A stretch of 64,000 nt of DNA from JAFDWI01 sp963764215 (GTDB taxonomy: Bacteria; Actinomycetota; Acidimicrobiia; Acidimicrobiales; Iamiaceae), in NCBI GenBank assembly GCA_963764215.1, contig CAVXRS010000008.1, positions 220,977 to 284,976 of the forward strand. The letters are read 5' to 3'. The position numbers and the translations under genes were made by a program. Below are positions 1 through 9,592 of this stretch, in pieces. The number at the start of each line of letters is the position of its first letter. The stretch's first letter is position 1. A model generated the notes under the pieces. That model was given only the letters and a program-made list of their open reading frames with translations. It did not search any database and was not told the DNA's origin.

Positions 1-788
1 ATCTGACCGAGCAGCGTGGCGAAGTACGCGTCCGGGTGGGAGGCCCAGCGTGTCCAGCCGTGGGAGATGCGCGTCAGGTCCTCCGCGGTACCGAAGCCCC
101 CGTCGACGATCTGGGTGGCGATCGACGAGTGGAGGATGCGCTCAGCCCACATCCCACCCCAGAAGCGTGCCCGACCGGGTGTTGCGAAGCACCAGGCGTC
201 CGCCGAAGCCTGGATGTCGGTGAACCCGGCCGCATGGGCCCAGGCGACCAGGTGACGACCGGCGTTGGGCTCGCCGCCGTTCGCGCGGGCGACCTGCTGA
301 TAGAGGGTCATCCATTCGTCCAGTTCCGGGAGCTCGGGATACCAGGTGAAGGCTGCGTAGTCGCCGTCACGGGCGGCCACCACGCCACCGGGGCGGCACA
401 CCCGGCGCATCTCCCGCAGGGCCGTGACCGGGTCGGCCACGTGCTGGAGGACCTGGTGGGCGTGGACGACGTCGAAGGTGGCATCGCCAAAGTCCAGGTC
501 ACAGACGTCGCCCACGGCGCAATCGGCGTTGGCGATCCAGCGGGCGTCGAGCTCGGCGCGGGTCAGCGCCACGGTGTCGGCGCTGGTCTCGAGTGCGGTG
601 ACGTGCCCGGGCGCGACGAGCTCGGCCAGGTCGGCGGTGATCGTCCCGGGACCGCTGCCGACATCGAGCAGCCGTTGTCCGGGTGCCAGGTGCGGTGTCA
701 GGTAGGCGGCCGAGTTCGCGGCGGTGCGCCAGCGGTGCGAACGCAGCACCGAGTCGTGGTGCCCGTGGGTGTAGCGGCTGTCGGTCAT
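1..788 (-). CDS. Class I SAM-dependent methyltransferase, C-terminus beyond window
   Basis: The reverse strand encodes at least 262 residues with no stop before the window edge, so the 3' end is missing. A Rossmann methyltransferase fold is visible: motif I LDVGSGPG at about residues 41-48, the acidic residue ending strand 2 near 68, a GDVCDLDF segment near 93-100, HAHQVLQHVADP near 109-120 and RPGG near 132. This is the Methyltransf_11/25 type that methylates small molecules or quinones; the substrate cannot be told. The start ATG at 788 is preceded by a GGGA-type ribosome site. A TCTCA-N5-TGAGA inverted repeat sits about 65 bases upstream. Its downstream neighbour on the same strand direction is outside the window. 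Confidence 0.85.
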   Translation of the reverse strand, partial: MTDSRYTHGHHDSVLRSHRWRTAANSAAYLTPHLAPGQRLLDVGSGPGTITADLAELVAPGHVTALETSADTVALTRAELDARWIANADCAVGDVCDLDFGDATFDVVHAHQVLQHVADPVTALREMRRVCRPGGVVAARDGDYAAFTWYPELPELDEWMTLYQQVARANGGEPNAGRHLVAWAHAAGFTDIQASADAWCFATPGRARFWGGMWAERILHSSIATQIVDGGFGTAEDLTRISHGWTRWASHPDAYFATLLGQ

Positions 789-884
789 GGCGGTCCCTTT
801 CGCTGTCGGGAGCCAACCTAGCCGTTGCTGTCTTGGAATGTGAAATCGCCGTCTCAAATAATGAGATAGCGGGACGTGTGCGTC

Positions 885-1382
885 CTACTCCTGGACGAGT
901 TCGATCAAGGTGCCGAAGCTGGTCTTGGGGTGGATGAACGCCACGGTGGTGCCCCGCGAGCCGGGTCGGGGGGCCTGGTCGATGGCCCGGCCGCCGTTGT
1001 CCTTCACCGACTGCAGCGCGGCGCCGCAGTTCTCGACGCGGTAGCCGACGTGGTGCAGGCCCTCACCTTTCTTCTCGAGGTAGACGGCCACCGGTGAGTC
1101 GTCGCGGGTGGGGGTGAGCAACTGGATGTAGGAATCGGCGACCTTCAACAGGGCTTCCTCGACGCCGTCGGATTCGACCACCTCGCGGTGGTCCACGGTG
1201 GCGCCGAAGGTGTCGCGGTAGAAGTCGATGGCCGCCGGCAGGTCGCGCACGGCGATCGCCACGTGGTCGATCTCGGTCAGGATCAGCTCGTCACTGCCGA
1301 AGGTCTCGGTGTCGGGCGTGTGGCTGTCCGAGCTGCCCCGGTCATCGTCCTGGTTGGGGTTGCGGGCGGCGATGGGACTCAT
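885..1382 (-). CDS. mce: Methylmalonyl-CoA epimerase (VOC fold)
   Basis: This 165-residue protein interconverts (2R)- and (2S)-methylmalonyl-CoA, linking propionyl-CoA and ethylmalonyl-CoA metabolism to succinyl-CoA. It is a vicinal-oxygen-chelate protein. The likely metal ligands are His40 in the EIDHVAIAV segment, Gln87, one of His110/111 in GLHHVGY, and Glu161 near the C-terminus, following the known epimerase pattern His-Gln-His-Glu. About 33 N-terminal residues are polar and probably disordered, longer than usual. A strong AAAGGAGG site six bases before ATG 1382 fixes the start. The gene lies 42 bases after crotonyl-CoA carboxylase/reductase in the same direction, so the two probably form an operon. 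Confidence 0.92.
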   Translation of the reverse strand: MSPIAARNPNQDDDRGSSDSHTPDTETFGSDELILTEIDHVAIAVRDLPAAIDFYRDTFGATVDHREVVESDGVEEALLKVADSYIQLLTPTRDDSPVAVYLEKKGEGLHHVGYRVENCGAALQSVKDNGGRAIDQAPRPGSRGTTVAFIHPKTSFGTLIELVQE

Positions 1383-1424
1383 GGCGTCCTCCTTTGCAGA
1401 CGGGTGGGCAGGTCGTTGGTGCGG

Positions 1425-2762
1425 TCAACCCACCGAGCGGAACAGGGTGATCTTGTCCTCGCCGACTTCGGCGCGGAAGGCCGGGTCGTCGATCCCGAGG
1501 CCCTCCTCGGGTGCCAGGCACAGGATGCCGACCTTGCCCTCGGTCTCGTTGCGGTGCACGGCGAGCGTCGCGTCGCCGACGTCTTCGAGCGGGTACACCC
1601 GGCTGAGCAGGGGCTGGATCTTGCCTTCGCACAGCAGCTGGTTGGCGGCCCAGGCTTCTTTGTAGTTGGCGAAGTGTGACGAGATGATGCTCTTGAGCTT
1701 CATCCACAGGTGGCGGTTGTCGTATTCGATCATGTACCCCGAGGTGGCCGCGCAGGTGAGGATCTTGCCGCCCCGTGCGGTGACGAACACCGAGGCGCCG
1801 AAGGTCTGGCGTCCCGGGTGTTCGAAGACCATGTCGACGTCCCGGCCGATCAGGCCGCGGATGTCCTTGCCGAGCCGCCGCCATTCGGACTCGTCCTGGT
1901 GGAACTCGTCCTTCCAGAACTTGTACCCGGCTTCTTTGCGGTCGATGACATGTTCGCAACCCATCTTGTGGAGCAGTTCGGCCCGCTGTGGCGAGGACAC
2001 CACGCCGACGGGGATGCCGCCGCCGTTGAGCACGTACTGCACGGCGTAGCCGCCGATGCCGCCGGTGGCGCCCCAGATCAACACCGCCTGGTCCTGTTTG
2101 AGGTCACCGGCGTGCTTGGACACGATCATGCGGTAACTGGTGGAGTTGCACAACGCGTTGCAGGCCGCTTCCTCCCAGGTCAGATGCCGCGGCTTGGGCA
2201 TGAGCTGGTTGGCTTTCACCAACGCCAGGTCGGCGAGCCCGCCGTAGTTCGTCTCGAAGCCCCAGATCCGCTGGTTGTCGCCCAGCATCGAATCGTCGTG
2301 TGAGGTGGGGGACTGGTCGTCGACGCTGTTGCAGTGGATCGTGACCCGGTCGCCGGGCTTCCACTTGCGCACCGCCGAGCCGACGCGCACAACCACTCCC
2401 GAGGCGTCCGAGCCCAGGGCGTGGAAGTCCTGTTTGTGGCGCGCCGACCAGGCGCTCTCCCGACCCATGCGGTCGAGGAACCCGAAGGTGGGCAGCGGCT
2501 CGAAGATCGAGGTCCACACCGTGTTGAAGTTGATCGCCGAGGCCATCACCGCCACGTAGGCCTCGTCGGGTGCGAGCTCCGGGGTGGGAACCTCGCTCAC
2601 GTGCAGTGACTTGCGGGGGTCCTTGTCGGCCGAGTCGACGCCTTCGAACATGTCGGTCTCGCTGCGCAGGATGTGCGCGGCCCGGTACGACTCGGGAATT
2701 TCGATGTTGGCAAGGTCATCACCGGATGCACCGGCCTGGATGGCTTCGAGGAATGCTTGCAT
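1425..2762 (-). CDS. ccrA: Crotonyl-CoA carboxylase/reductase
   Basis: The 445-residue protein is a full-length medium-chain dehydrogenase/reductase of the crotonyl-CoA carboxylase/reductase family. The family reductively carboxylates crotonyl-CoA to ethylmalonyl-CoA with NADPH and CO2. Visible signatures are the INFNTVW segment (CO2-pocket Asn), WGFETNYGG (Phe-Glu of the CO2 pocket), the nucleotide-binding WGATGGIGGYAVQ and a C-terminal DNRHLWM segment (pocket His). These four residue types are the ones established for family members. The ATG at 2762 is preferred over an in-frame TTG three codons earlier, because an AAGG site lies upstream of it. With the adjacent epimerase it marks an ethylmalonyl-CoA pathway or a butyryl/crotonyl-CoA extender-unit route. 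Confidence 0.95.
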   Translation of the reverse strand: MQAFLEAIQAGASGDDLANIEIPESYRAAHILRSETDMFEGVDSADKDPRKSLHVSEVPTPELAPDEAYVAVMASAINFNTVWTSIFEPLPTFGFLDRMGRESAWSARHKQDFHALGSDASGVVVRVGSAVRKWKPGDRVTIHCNSVDDQSPTSHDDSMLGDNQRIWGFETNYGGLADLALVKANQLMPKPRHLTWEEAACNALCNSTSYRMIVSKHAGDLKQDQAVLIWGATGGIGGYAVQYVLNGGGIPVGVVSSPQRAELLHKMGCEHVIDRKEAGYKFWKDEFHQDESEWRRLGKDIRGLIGRDVDMVFEHPGRQTFGASVFVTARGGKILTCAATSGYMIEYDNRHLWMKLKSIISSHFANYKEAWAANQLLCEGKIQPLLSRVYPLEDVGDATLAVHRNETEGKVGILCLAPEEGLGIDDPAFRAEVGEDKITLFRSVG

Positions 2763-2895
2763 GGGGCGCAACCTTACCGGCCGGACCGGGCCCGGTTCCC
2801 ACGGCGAACCTCACGGATTTCCGACGCTCCGTCCGATCGACCCTGGTGCCTGGCGCACCGAAACTTCCGAGAGATTCGTCCGGCTGGTCGGGCCG

Positions 2896-2925
2896 GTGAC
2901 AAGCCCGTCTGCGGTGATGTAGGGT
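2896..2925 (+). promoter_or_regulatory. Possible promoter of the pentapeptide lipoprotein gene
   Basis: GTGACA at 2896-2901 and TAGGGT at 2920-2925 are separated by 18 bases and lie 64 bases upstream of the ATG at 2989. The match to a sigma-70 promoter is moderate and the -10 is weak, so this is only a candidate. Confidence 0.25.
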
Positions 2926-2988
2926 CCTGAGCGGAAATCGTTGTCCCGGGTTCGGAAGGGCTTGGTCGGGCCGGAGAGGGGAACCGAC

Positions 2989-5900
2989 ATGGGAATCCGA
3001 CGTCTGTCACTGGTCGGGGCGTTCGTCGCGGTGTGTCTCGCGGGGGCCCTGCTCTCCGGATGTGACACGCCTGCCGCAGTGCTGTCAGGTCATCTCACCG
3101 TCGCTTCCAGCGGGAAGGCGGCAGCGGGAGTCCCCGTGACCGCGTACTCGGATACGTCGCAATCGGTCGTCGCCACGACCTCGACGGACGCGCAGGGCGC
3201 CTATTCGTTCACCACTGCCGACCTCGCCGACGGCGCCTACCGCATCCGCTTCGCCACGGACGACTGGTGGAACGGGGCGACCACCTGGGCGACCGCGACG
3301 TCGGCCACGGTCGGCGCGTCGACACCGGTCACGATCGACGAAGCGGTGGCTTCCGGCTCGATCAGCGGCACGGTCCAAGGCCCCTCCGGCCCTCTCGGCG
3401 GCGCAAAGGTCACGGCGGTCAACAGCGCGTCCGGCAGGCCGGCGATGGCCACGACATCGGCGACCGACGGCACCTACACGTTCGCGGATCTGCCGGTCGG
3501 GACCTACCACGTGCTCTTCGCAGAGGCCGGCTACACGACCCGGTACTCGAATTCTGCGGTGCACGAGGCCGATGCCCCGGTCGTTGCCGTCGCCTCCGAT
3601 TCGACGGCCAGCGGTGTCGACACCACGCTCGCGGTGGAATCGACCATCGCCGGCCACGTGAATGGTGACGGACCGATCAGTGGAGCCATGGTGATGGCGG
3701 TCGACCCGACCGACGGCCGCACGCTGTCTGTGACAACGACCGCGTCCGATGGGACGTACACACTGCGGGGACTGAACCCGATCCCCACGGTGGTCGAGGT
3801 GGTCAAGTCGGGTTTCATCACGCAGATCTGGGGCTCACCCGACGGTCAGATCGCCACCGGCACCCCGGTGACTCCGGCGGCCGAAGACGTTGAACCTTAC
3901 GCGACGTTCTGGATGGTCGGCTCGGACTGCACTCCGGCGAAGATCTCGAGCGGCGACCTGTCCTCGGCGAACCTCGTCAACTGCGACATGTCCAACGCCG
4001 ACCTCACCGGCGCGAACCTTTCCGGCGCGGACCTCACGGGTGCCACGTTGTCGGGCGTGAGCTCAGGCGGGATCACGGGCACTCCTGTGGCGCTGCCATC
4101 CTATTGGAACCTCGTCGACGGTTATCTGATCGGTGACGGCGCCAACCTGTCCGGAGCCGACCTCGCCGGAGCCAACCTTTCGAGTACCCATCCCAGTGAT
4201 GCGGATCTCACCAACGCAGATCTCTCGGGCGCGAACCTTTATCGAGCCAATTTCCACGGCTCTGATCTCGCCGGTGCAAATCTGCAAGGGTCCCAGCTCG
4301 CTTATGCTTTCTTGTCCTTCGCCTCCTCGGGGGGCGTGACCGGAACTCCGGCCTCGCTGCCGGCGAACTGGCAGGTGGTACGTGGCTACCTCGTCGGACC
4401 CTATGCAGATCTGGACAACGCGGATCTTTTCGGGGCGAATCTCGCGAATCTCGACCTGGCCGATGCCGAGATGGTCGGGGCGACGCTCACCAATGCGAAA
4501 CTCGCCGGCACCGACCTCACCGGCGTCGATCTCCAAGGCGTCGATCTCGGGGGAGCGAACCTCTATCATGCGACGCTCACCCGCGTTGGTTCGGGCGGGA
4601 TCACCGGCACCCCTGGCACGTTGTCGTCCCCTTGGAAGCTCATCGGCGGCTACCTCATCGGTCCGAGCGCCTACCTGGTCCGAGACGATCTGAGCGGACT
4701 CGATCTCTCCGGCACGGACCTTGACGGGGCGCACTTGAACGACGCCAACCTGACGAACGCGAACTTGACCGGCGCAAACCTCACTGCGGTGGATCTCACC
4801 GCCCTCTTCCCAGGCGAAGCAGGCCAAGCGAAACTCGTCGACACGAACTTGACGAATGCGAACCTGAGCGACGCACAACTCAATGGGTCGGACATCACCG
4901 GCGCGGACTTCACCGGGGCGACGCTCACGGGGCTGCGCTCCGGGGTGATCTCCGGTGCTCCTGCGGCGCTACCGGCTGACTGGGCAGTGATCGCCGGGCA
5001 CCTCGTCGGCCCCAAGGCGGACTTGACCTATGGATACCTTGTCGGCGGCGACTTCACCGGCGCCAACCTGACCGGCGCCAACCTGACCGACGCGTACCTC
5101 TCCGGGACCAACCTCACCGGCGTGAATCTCTCTGCCGCCACGCTCACCGGCGTGTCATCGGGAAACATCTCCGGCACACCGAGTGCGCTCCCCGCCGGCT
5201 GGGTGCTCGCCAACGGTTATCTGGTGGGTCCCGGCGTGAACCTCACCGACGTCGACCTCTCCGGAACCAATCTCACCAATGCGGATCTGACCGGCGCCAA
5301 TGTCACCGGCACCGACTTCACCGGTGCAACCCTCGATGGCGTCAAGGCCATTGACATCACCGGCACCCCGACTGCTCTGCCCGCCGGCTGGAAATTGATC
5401 AACGGCTCCCTCGTCGGCCGCGGTGTCGACCTCAGTGGAAGTTCGGTCCTTGAGCGCGCAGACGTTTCCAACGTGGACCTGTCGGGAGCGAACCTCTCGG
5501 GTGCGAATCTCAGTTGGGCGAACTTCTCCAATTCAGATCTGACTGGGGTGGACTTGCACGGTGCGCAACTCCAGGGTGCCAATTTCTCGGGCGCCGATCT
5601 CTCTCAGGCATCACTGACAGGCGTGAAGTCCGGTGGAATCACCGGCACCCCGACTGCTCTGCCCAAAAACTGGGTGCTCGTCGGTGGCTACCTCATCGGT
5701 CCGGGCGCCGATCTCACCGGAGCAAAGCTGACTGGCCTGAACCTGGCCGGTGCAGACTTCACCGGAGCCACGATCACCGGTGTGATCTCGGGTGGTATAG
5801 CCGGCGTTCCGACCGGACTGCCAACCGACTGGACCCTCATCGGCGGTTATCTCATCGGCCCTGGCGCCAACCTCGAAGGTGCCGACCTCACCGGCATCGA

Positions 5901-7896
5901 CCTTTCCGGTATCGACCTGACGGTCGTGAAGTCCGGTGGAATCACCGGCGTTCCGACCGGACTGCCAACCAACTGGACTCTCACCGGTGGTTATCTCGTC
6001 GGCCCTGGCGCCAACCTCAAGGGGGCCAAGCTCAACAACGTTGACCTCTCGGGGCGGGACCTGACCGGTGTCAATCTGGGGGGTGCCCAACTTCAGGGGG
6101 CGAACTTCCATGGTGCCAATCTCACCGGGGCCGCTCTCGCCACTGCTGACCTCGAGTACGCGAACCTGACGAACACGAACTTCACCAACGCGGACCTGAC
6201 CAGCATCGATGCACAATACGCGGACTTCCAGGGCGCCAACGTCGCCGGTGCCAACCTTGCGTTTCCGTTCTGGCACGTACGCTCAGGGGGGATCACCGGA
6301 GTCCCCGCCGGCCCGAATGGGGTACTGCTCGTCAAGGGCTACCTTGTCGGACAGGAGGCAGACCTGACCGGCGCCGACCTCTCGGGTACAGACCTGTCTG
6401 GCGATTACCTGCTCGACGCGAACTTCACCAACGCCAACCTCACGGGCACGGACCTCGACGGAACCTACCTCGACGGCGCCAAGTTCTCCGGTGCGATCTC
6501 GGGTGGAATCACTGGCACGCCAACCGCGCTCCCCACGGGTTGGCAACTCGCCAGCGGCTACCTCATCGGGCCCGGTGCCAACCTGACCGGCGCCGACCTC
6601 TCGGGTGTTTCGATGAACGTGACCGACCTGACCGGCGCCACGCTCACGAACACCAACTTGTCCGGCGTCGACCTCGCAAATGTCACCCTCACTGGAGTGA
6701 TCTCGGGTGGAATCACTGGCACGCCAACCGCGCTCCCCACGGGTTGGCAACTCGCCGGCGGTTACCTCATCGGTCCGGGCGCCGATTTCACCAATGCAGA
6801 CCTCTCCGGTGTCGACTTCACTGGTGTCGACCTCGCCGGTGCCGTCTTCGCGGGGACGAACCTTGCCGGGGCCCATCTTGATCATGCCAATCTCTCCGGT
6901 GCAGGACTGCGCAACGTCACGCTCACCGGAGCCACCCTCACGAACGCCGACTTGACTGATGCCATCCTGATGGACAGTGATCTGTCAGGTGCCGACCTCA
7001 CCGCGGCCGATCTCACTGGAGCGGCGGTCTACCGAGTCAATGTGTCGTCGTCGGATCTTTCCGGCGCCACGCTCACGGGAGTTGAATCCAGTGGAATCAA
7101 CGGCATTCCGGCCGCATTGCCAACCAACTGGCAATTGACCAAGGGTTACCTCATCGGCCCCGGCGCCGACGTGAGTAATGCCGATCTCACCGGCGCGGAT
7201 CTCACCAACGCTGATCTCACCGGCGCGGATCTCACCGGCGCGGATCTCACCGGCGCGACGCTCACCGGCGCGACGCTCACCGGAGTCAAATCCATCGCAA
7301 TCACGGGCACTCCGACTGCGCTGCCGACCAATTGGCGCCTCACTGGTGGTTTCCTCATCGGCCCTGGTGCCAATCTGGCGGGACAGACGCTTTCCAATCT
7401 CGACCTGTCCGGGGCAGATCTCGCCGGTGCCAACCTCGACAACGTGGCTTCCAAGGGAATCACGGGCACTCCGATTGCGCTGCCGACCAATTGGCGCCTC
7501 ACTGGTGGTTTCCTCATCGGCCCTGGTGCCAATCTGGCGGGACAGACGCTTTCCAATCTCGACCTGTCCGGGGCAGATCTCGCTGGTGCCAACCTCTCGA
7601 ACGCCTATGCATGGGGAGTCAACCTGTCCAATGCAAACCTCACCGACACCAATCTGGTGAACGCGATCCTGGACTGGGCCGACCTCACCGGTGCGACGCT
7701 CACCCGTACAAACCTCGATTACACGTTCCTCGACAACGCCAACCTGACGTCCGCGTCGATCACCAACGCAAACATCGACGGTGCCTCCTTCCAGAAGACC
7801 ATTCTCACCGGCATCGCCTCGAGCGGTCTCACCGGCACCCCACAGTGGCTGCCCACTGGCTGGTCGATCGTGAACGGTCAGTTCGTCCAGAACTGA
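2989..7896 (+). CDS. Giant pentapeptide-repeat lipoprotein with carboxypeptidase-regulatory-like N-terminal domains
   Basis: The 1635-residue protein begins with a lipoprotein signal: basic MGIRR, a hydrophobic core and a lipobox LSGC at residues 22-25. Three Ig-like modules of the carboxypeptidase regulatory type follow (about residues 28-110, 113-200 and 203-285). The rest is A(D/N)LxG pentapeptide repeats, which in this superfamily fold as a right-handed quadrilateral beta-helix. The repeats are broken into blocks by 16 copies of a ~28-residue spacer containing (I/V)TGTP, LP..W and GY(L/I)(I/V)GPG; the last copy ends the protein. ATG 2989 is chosen because GGAGAGGG lies just upstream and the lipobox follows at normal distance. 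Function is unknown; a surface-exposed structural or adhesive role is an inference. Rhs fragments begin only about 40 bases after the stop. Confidence 0.88.
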   Translation: MGIRRLSLVGAFVAVCLAGALLSGCDTPAAVLSGHLTVASSGKAAAGVPVTAYSDTSQSVVATTSTDAQGAYSFTTADLADGAYRIRFATDDWWNGATTWATATSATVGASTPVTIDEAVASGSISGTVQGPSGPLGGAKVTAVNSASGRPAMATTSATDGTYTFADLPVGTYHVLFAEAGYTTRYSNSAVHEADAPVVAVASDSTASGVDTTLAVESTIAGHVNGDGPISGAMVMAVDPTDGRTLSVTTTASDGTYTLRGLNPIPTVVEVVKSGFITQIWGSPDGQIATGTPVTPAAEDVEPYATFWMVGSDCTPAKISSGDLSSANLVNCDMSNADLTGANLSGADLTGATLSGVSSGGITGTPVALPSYWNLVDGYLIGDGANLSGADLAGANLSSTHPSDADLTNADLSGANLYRANFHGSDLAGANLQGSQLAYAFLSFASSGGVTGTPASLPANWQVVRGYLVGPYADLDNADLFGANLANLDLADAEMVGATLTNAKLAGTDLTGVDLQGVDLGGANLYHATLTRVGSGGITGTPGTLSSPWKLIGGYLIGPSAYLVRDDLSGLDLSGTDLDGAHLNDANLTNANLTGANLTAVDLTALFPGEAGQAKLVDTNLTNANLSDAQLNGSDITGADFTGATLTGLRSGVISGAPAALPADWAVIAGHLVGPKADLTYGYLVGGDFTGANLTGANLTDAYLSGTNLTGVNLSAATLTGVSSGNISGTPSALPAGWVLANGYLVGPGVNLTDVDLSGTNLTNADLTGANVTGTDFTGATLDGVKAIDITGTPTALPAGWKLINGSLVGRGVDLSGSSVLERADVSNVDLSGANLSGANLSWANFSNSDLTGVDLHGAQLQGANFSGADLSQASLTGVKSGGITGTPTALPKNWVLVGGYLIGPGADLTGAKLTGLNLAGADFTGATITGVISGGIAGVPTGLPTDWTLIGGYLIGPGANLEGADLTGIDLSGIDLTVVKSGGITGVPTGLPTNWTLTGGYLVGPGANLKGAKLNNVDLSGRDLTGVNLGGAQLQGANFHGANLTGAALATADLEYANLTNTNFTNADLTSIDAQYADFQGANVAGANLAFPFWHVRSGGITGVPAGPNGVLLVKGYLVGQEADLTGADLSGTDLSGDYLLDANFTNANLTGTDLDGTYLDGAKFSGAISGGITGTPTALPTGWQLASGYLIGPGANLTGADLSGVSMNVTDLTGATLTNTNLSGVDLANVTLTGVISGGITGTPTALPTGWQLAGGYLIGPGADFTNADLSGVDFTGVDLAGAVFAGTNLAGAHLDHANLSGAGLRNVTLTGATLTNADLTDAILMDSDLSGADLTAADLTGAAVYRVNVSSSDLSGATLTGVESSGINGIPAALPTNWQLTKGYLIGPGADVSNADLTGADLTNADLTGADLTGADLTGATLTGATLTGVKSIAITGTPTALPTNWRLTGGFLIGPGANLAGQTLSNLDLSGADLAGANLDNVASKGITGTPIALPTNWRLTGGFLIGPGANLAGQTLSNLDLSGADLAGANLSNAYAWGVNLSNANLTDTNLVNAILDWADLTGATLTRTNLDYTFLDNANLTSASITNANIDGASFQKTILTGIASSGLTGTPQWLPTGWSIVNGQFVQN
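7300..7597 (+). repeat. Recent tandem duplication inside the pentapeptide gene
   Basis: Bases 7300-7437 recur at 7459-7596, an offset of 159 bases (53 codons), with only two mismatches that I can see. A further near-identical spacer pair lies near 6496 and 6699. The duplication adds whole codons and so lengthens the beta-helix without breaking the frame. Confidence 0.85.
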
Positions 7897-7935
7897 GGGA
7901 TCAGCACGTCCGACGCGTCAGAGCCCCGATCTGAG

Positions 7936-9228
7936 GTGCCGAGCGATTCCGTGAGCGCGGGACCGCCCCCAGCGAACGCAGAGAACCACTCGTACAACAC
8001 AATCGGGGATCTGACCACGATGGGTGACACGGCTCAGGCGTTCAACGTGGATGGGACGATGTGTTGGTCTGCGCCGGTCGCCGCTGCGGGTAGCGGCCGG
8101 GACTGTGCCAGCGCGCCGTCGGGGGCGACGGGCTTCTCGTACAACGCGAATGGGCAGCGCTCCGCGGCGGGGTCGAAGGGATACAGTTGGAATGTGGCCG
8201 GCGAGCTTGCGACGTCGAACACACCGAGCGGGTCCTACCGGTATGATCCGGAGGGTTTGCGGGTCGGGATGATTCTGGGCACGGGGTGGCGGCGTTATTC
8301 CTGGGATGACACGTCTGGGGCGGGTGAGTTGATCAGCGACAACCGTGCGGGTGGGGAGACGTTCTCTTACGTGTACGGTCCTGATGGGATGCCCTGTGAA
8401 CAACTCGACACCAACGGTGGCACGACCACGGTGGCGTGGTTGCATCGGGACGCGACCGGTTCGGTGCGACTGTCCACGGACAGTGCCGGGAACCAGACCT
8501 CGACCCAGTCGTATGATCCGTGGGGCAACGTGACCGCGACGACCGGCACACCCGCACAGCTCGGGTACGACTCCGAACCGGTCGACCCGACCGGGCTGAT
8601 CTACCTCCAAGCCCGCTACTACGACCCGACAACCGGACAATTCCTCACCCGGGACCCCGCTTTCACCGCCACCCTGTCCGCCTACGGCTACACCGGCAAC
8701 GACCCGGTCAACGGCTCCGACCCCACCGGGCTGATCTGCGGTAAGACGTTTGGGAGTGGCACGTACAATCCGGCCTGTCTCACCTACAAGTGTTACCTGC
8801 AGAACTGCACCGGCAGCGAATCCCCAGCACACTTCCCCGCCGCCAAGTGCCCGCACGCCAACGAAAAGCTCCCCGGGGCAGGGAAGACCTCATACTTCCC
8901 GTGTCCGGCTTCTTCCCATCACCTTCGCACCAAGGGGGAGCAACGCACCCGGCCGCCGAGCCAAGAGGAATACCTCTCCTCGCAGAACAATCCCAACTCA
9001 CCTGAATACGAGCGTGGGAATGGACCCGGCGTGAGCGGCGGCGCCTACGGAGAAGCGCCCGTGCTCGTGCAGATCGGACATTGCGTGGCTGGAGGTGGTC
9101 TTGGTGCACTCAGCGGTGCGATTACATTTGGGCGGCCCCTCGCCGCCGCGATCCTCGGCTGCCTAGGACATGCCTTCTTCACTGACATAGGTGGAGGGGC
9201 TCAAGGTAGCCGTGATGACGTCGGGTGA
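7936..9228 (+). CDS. Orphan Rhs core fragment with C-terminal tip A
   Basis: This 430-residue reading frame carries only the end of an Rhs/YD-repeat shell: SYNANGQ, YRYDPEGLR, YDPWGN, YLQARYYDP and the terminal NDPVNGSDPTGL that closes the core at about residue 268. The large N-terminal shell and any secretion signal are absent, and there is no convincing ribosome site at the GTG, so it is an orphan cassette rather than a whole gene. After the core comes a ~55-residue cysteine-rich linker, then a unique tip with a hydrophobic stretch near its end. In the Rhs family such tips are often toxins; this one has no motif I recognise. The linker is shared with tip F at 22185, but the tip beyond it is not. 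Confidence 0.75.
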   Translation: MPSDSVSAGPPPANAENHSYNTIGDLTTMGDTAQAFNVDGTMCWSAPVAAAGSGRDCASAPSGATGFSYNANGQRSAAGSKGYSWNVAGELATSNTPSGSYRYDPEGLRVGMILGTGWRRYSWDDTSGAGELISDNRAGGETFSYVYGPDGMPCEQLDTNGGTTTVAWLHRDATGSVRLSTDSAGNQTSTQSYDPWGNVTATTGTPAQLGYDSEPVDPTGLIYLQARYYDPTTGQFLTRDPAFTATLSAYGYTGNDPVNGSDPTGLICGKTFGSGTYNPACLTYKCYLQNCTGSESPAHFPAAKCPHANEKLPGAGKTSYFPCPASSHHLRTKGEQRTRPPSQEEYLSSQNNPNSPEYERGNGPGVSGGAYGEAPVLVQIGHCVAGGGLGALSGAITFGRPLAAAILGCLGHAFFTDIGGGAQGSRDDVG

Positions 9229-9550
9229 GCCAAACGTGAACCGTGGCGGGGAGCGAAAGCTGGCCGAGATTGGCTCGTGGACGATTCTTTTGAATCGCGA
9301 CGACGGATGGGCGGGATGGATCGGGGTTATCTCACTCGCTTTAATCGCGACGGCATTGGAGTATATCGTGCGCCGCCGTACGGGGATCGGTGGGCTTTGG
9401 GCTGCGATAATCGGATGGGGATTATCCGGCCTGATCGTCTCACTGGTGTTTCATTACGCGCTCGGCACACCATTCGTATCAATCAGAGCGCGCCGACATG
9501 GACAGCCCGGGCGATCCAAAGGATCGCAAGGCGATCCTCGACAAAAGTAA
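9215..9550 (+). CDS. Small two-helix membrane protein, candidate immunity protein to tip A
   Basis: The 111-residue protein has two predicted transmembrane segments (WAGWIGVISLALIATALEYI, and a second starting GLWAAIIGWGL), then a basic, polar C-terminal tail. The ATG at 9215 is preferred because AAGG lies eight bases upstream; an in-frame GTG at 9191 would add eight residues. It overlaps the end of the Rhs tip A gene by 14 bases, the usual arrangement of an Rhs tip and its immunity gene. I recognise no family. The immunity role is inferred from position and size only. Confidence 0.55.
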   Translation: MTSGEPNVNRGGERKLAEIGSWTILLNRDDGWAGWIGVISLALIATALEYIVRRRTGIGGLWAAIIGWGLSGLIVSLVFHYALGTPFVSIRARRHGQPGRSKGSQGDPRQK

Positions 9551-9592
9551 CCGACCGAACATCGATGTGGGCCAACTCGCCGGTGACGGGTC

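Noticed and set aside
36..821. Forward open frame over the methyltransferase
   Set aside because: Shadow of the reverse-strand gene, whose motif I and following motifs are clear.
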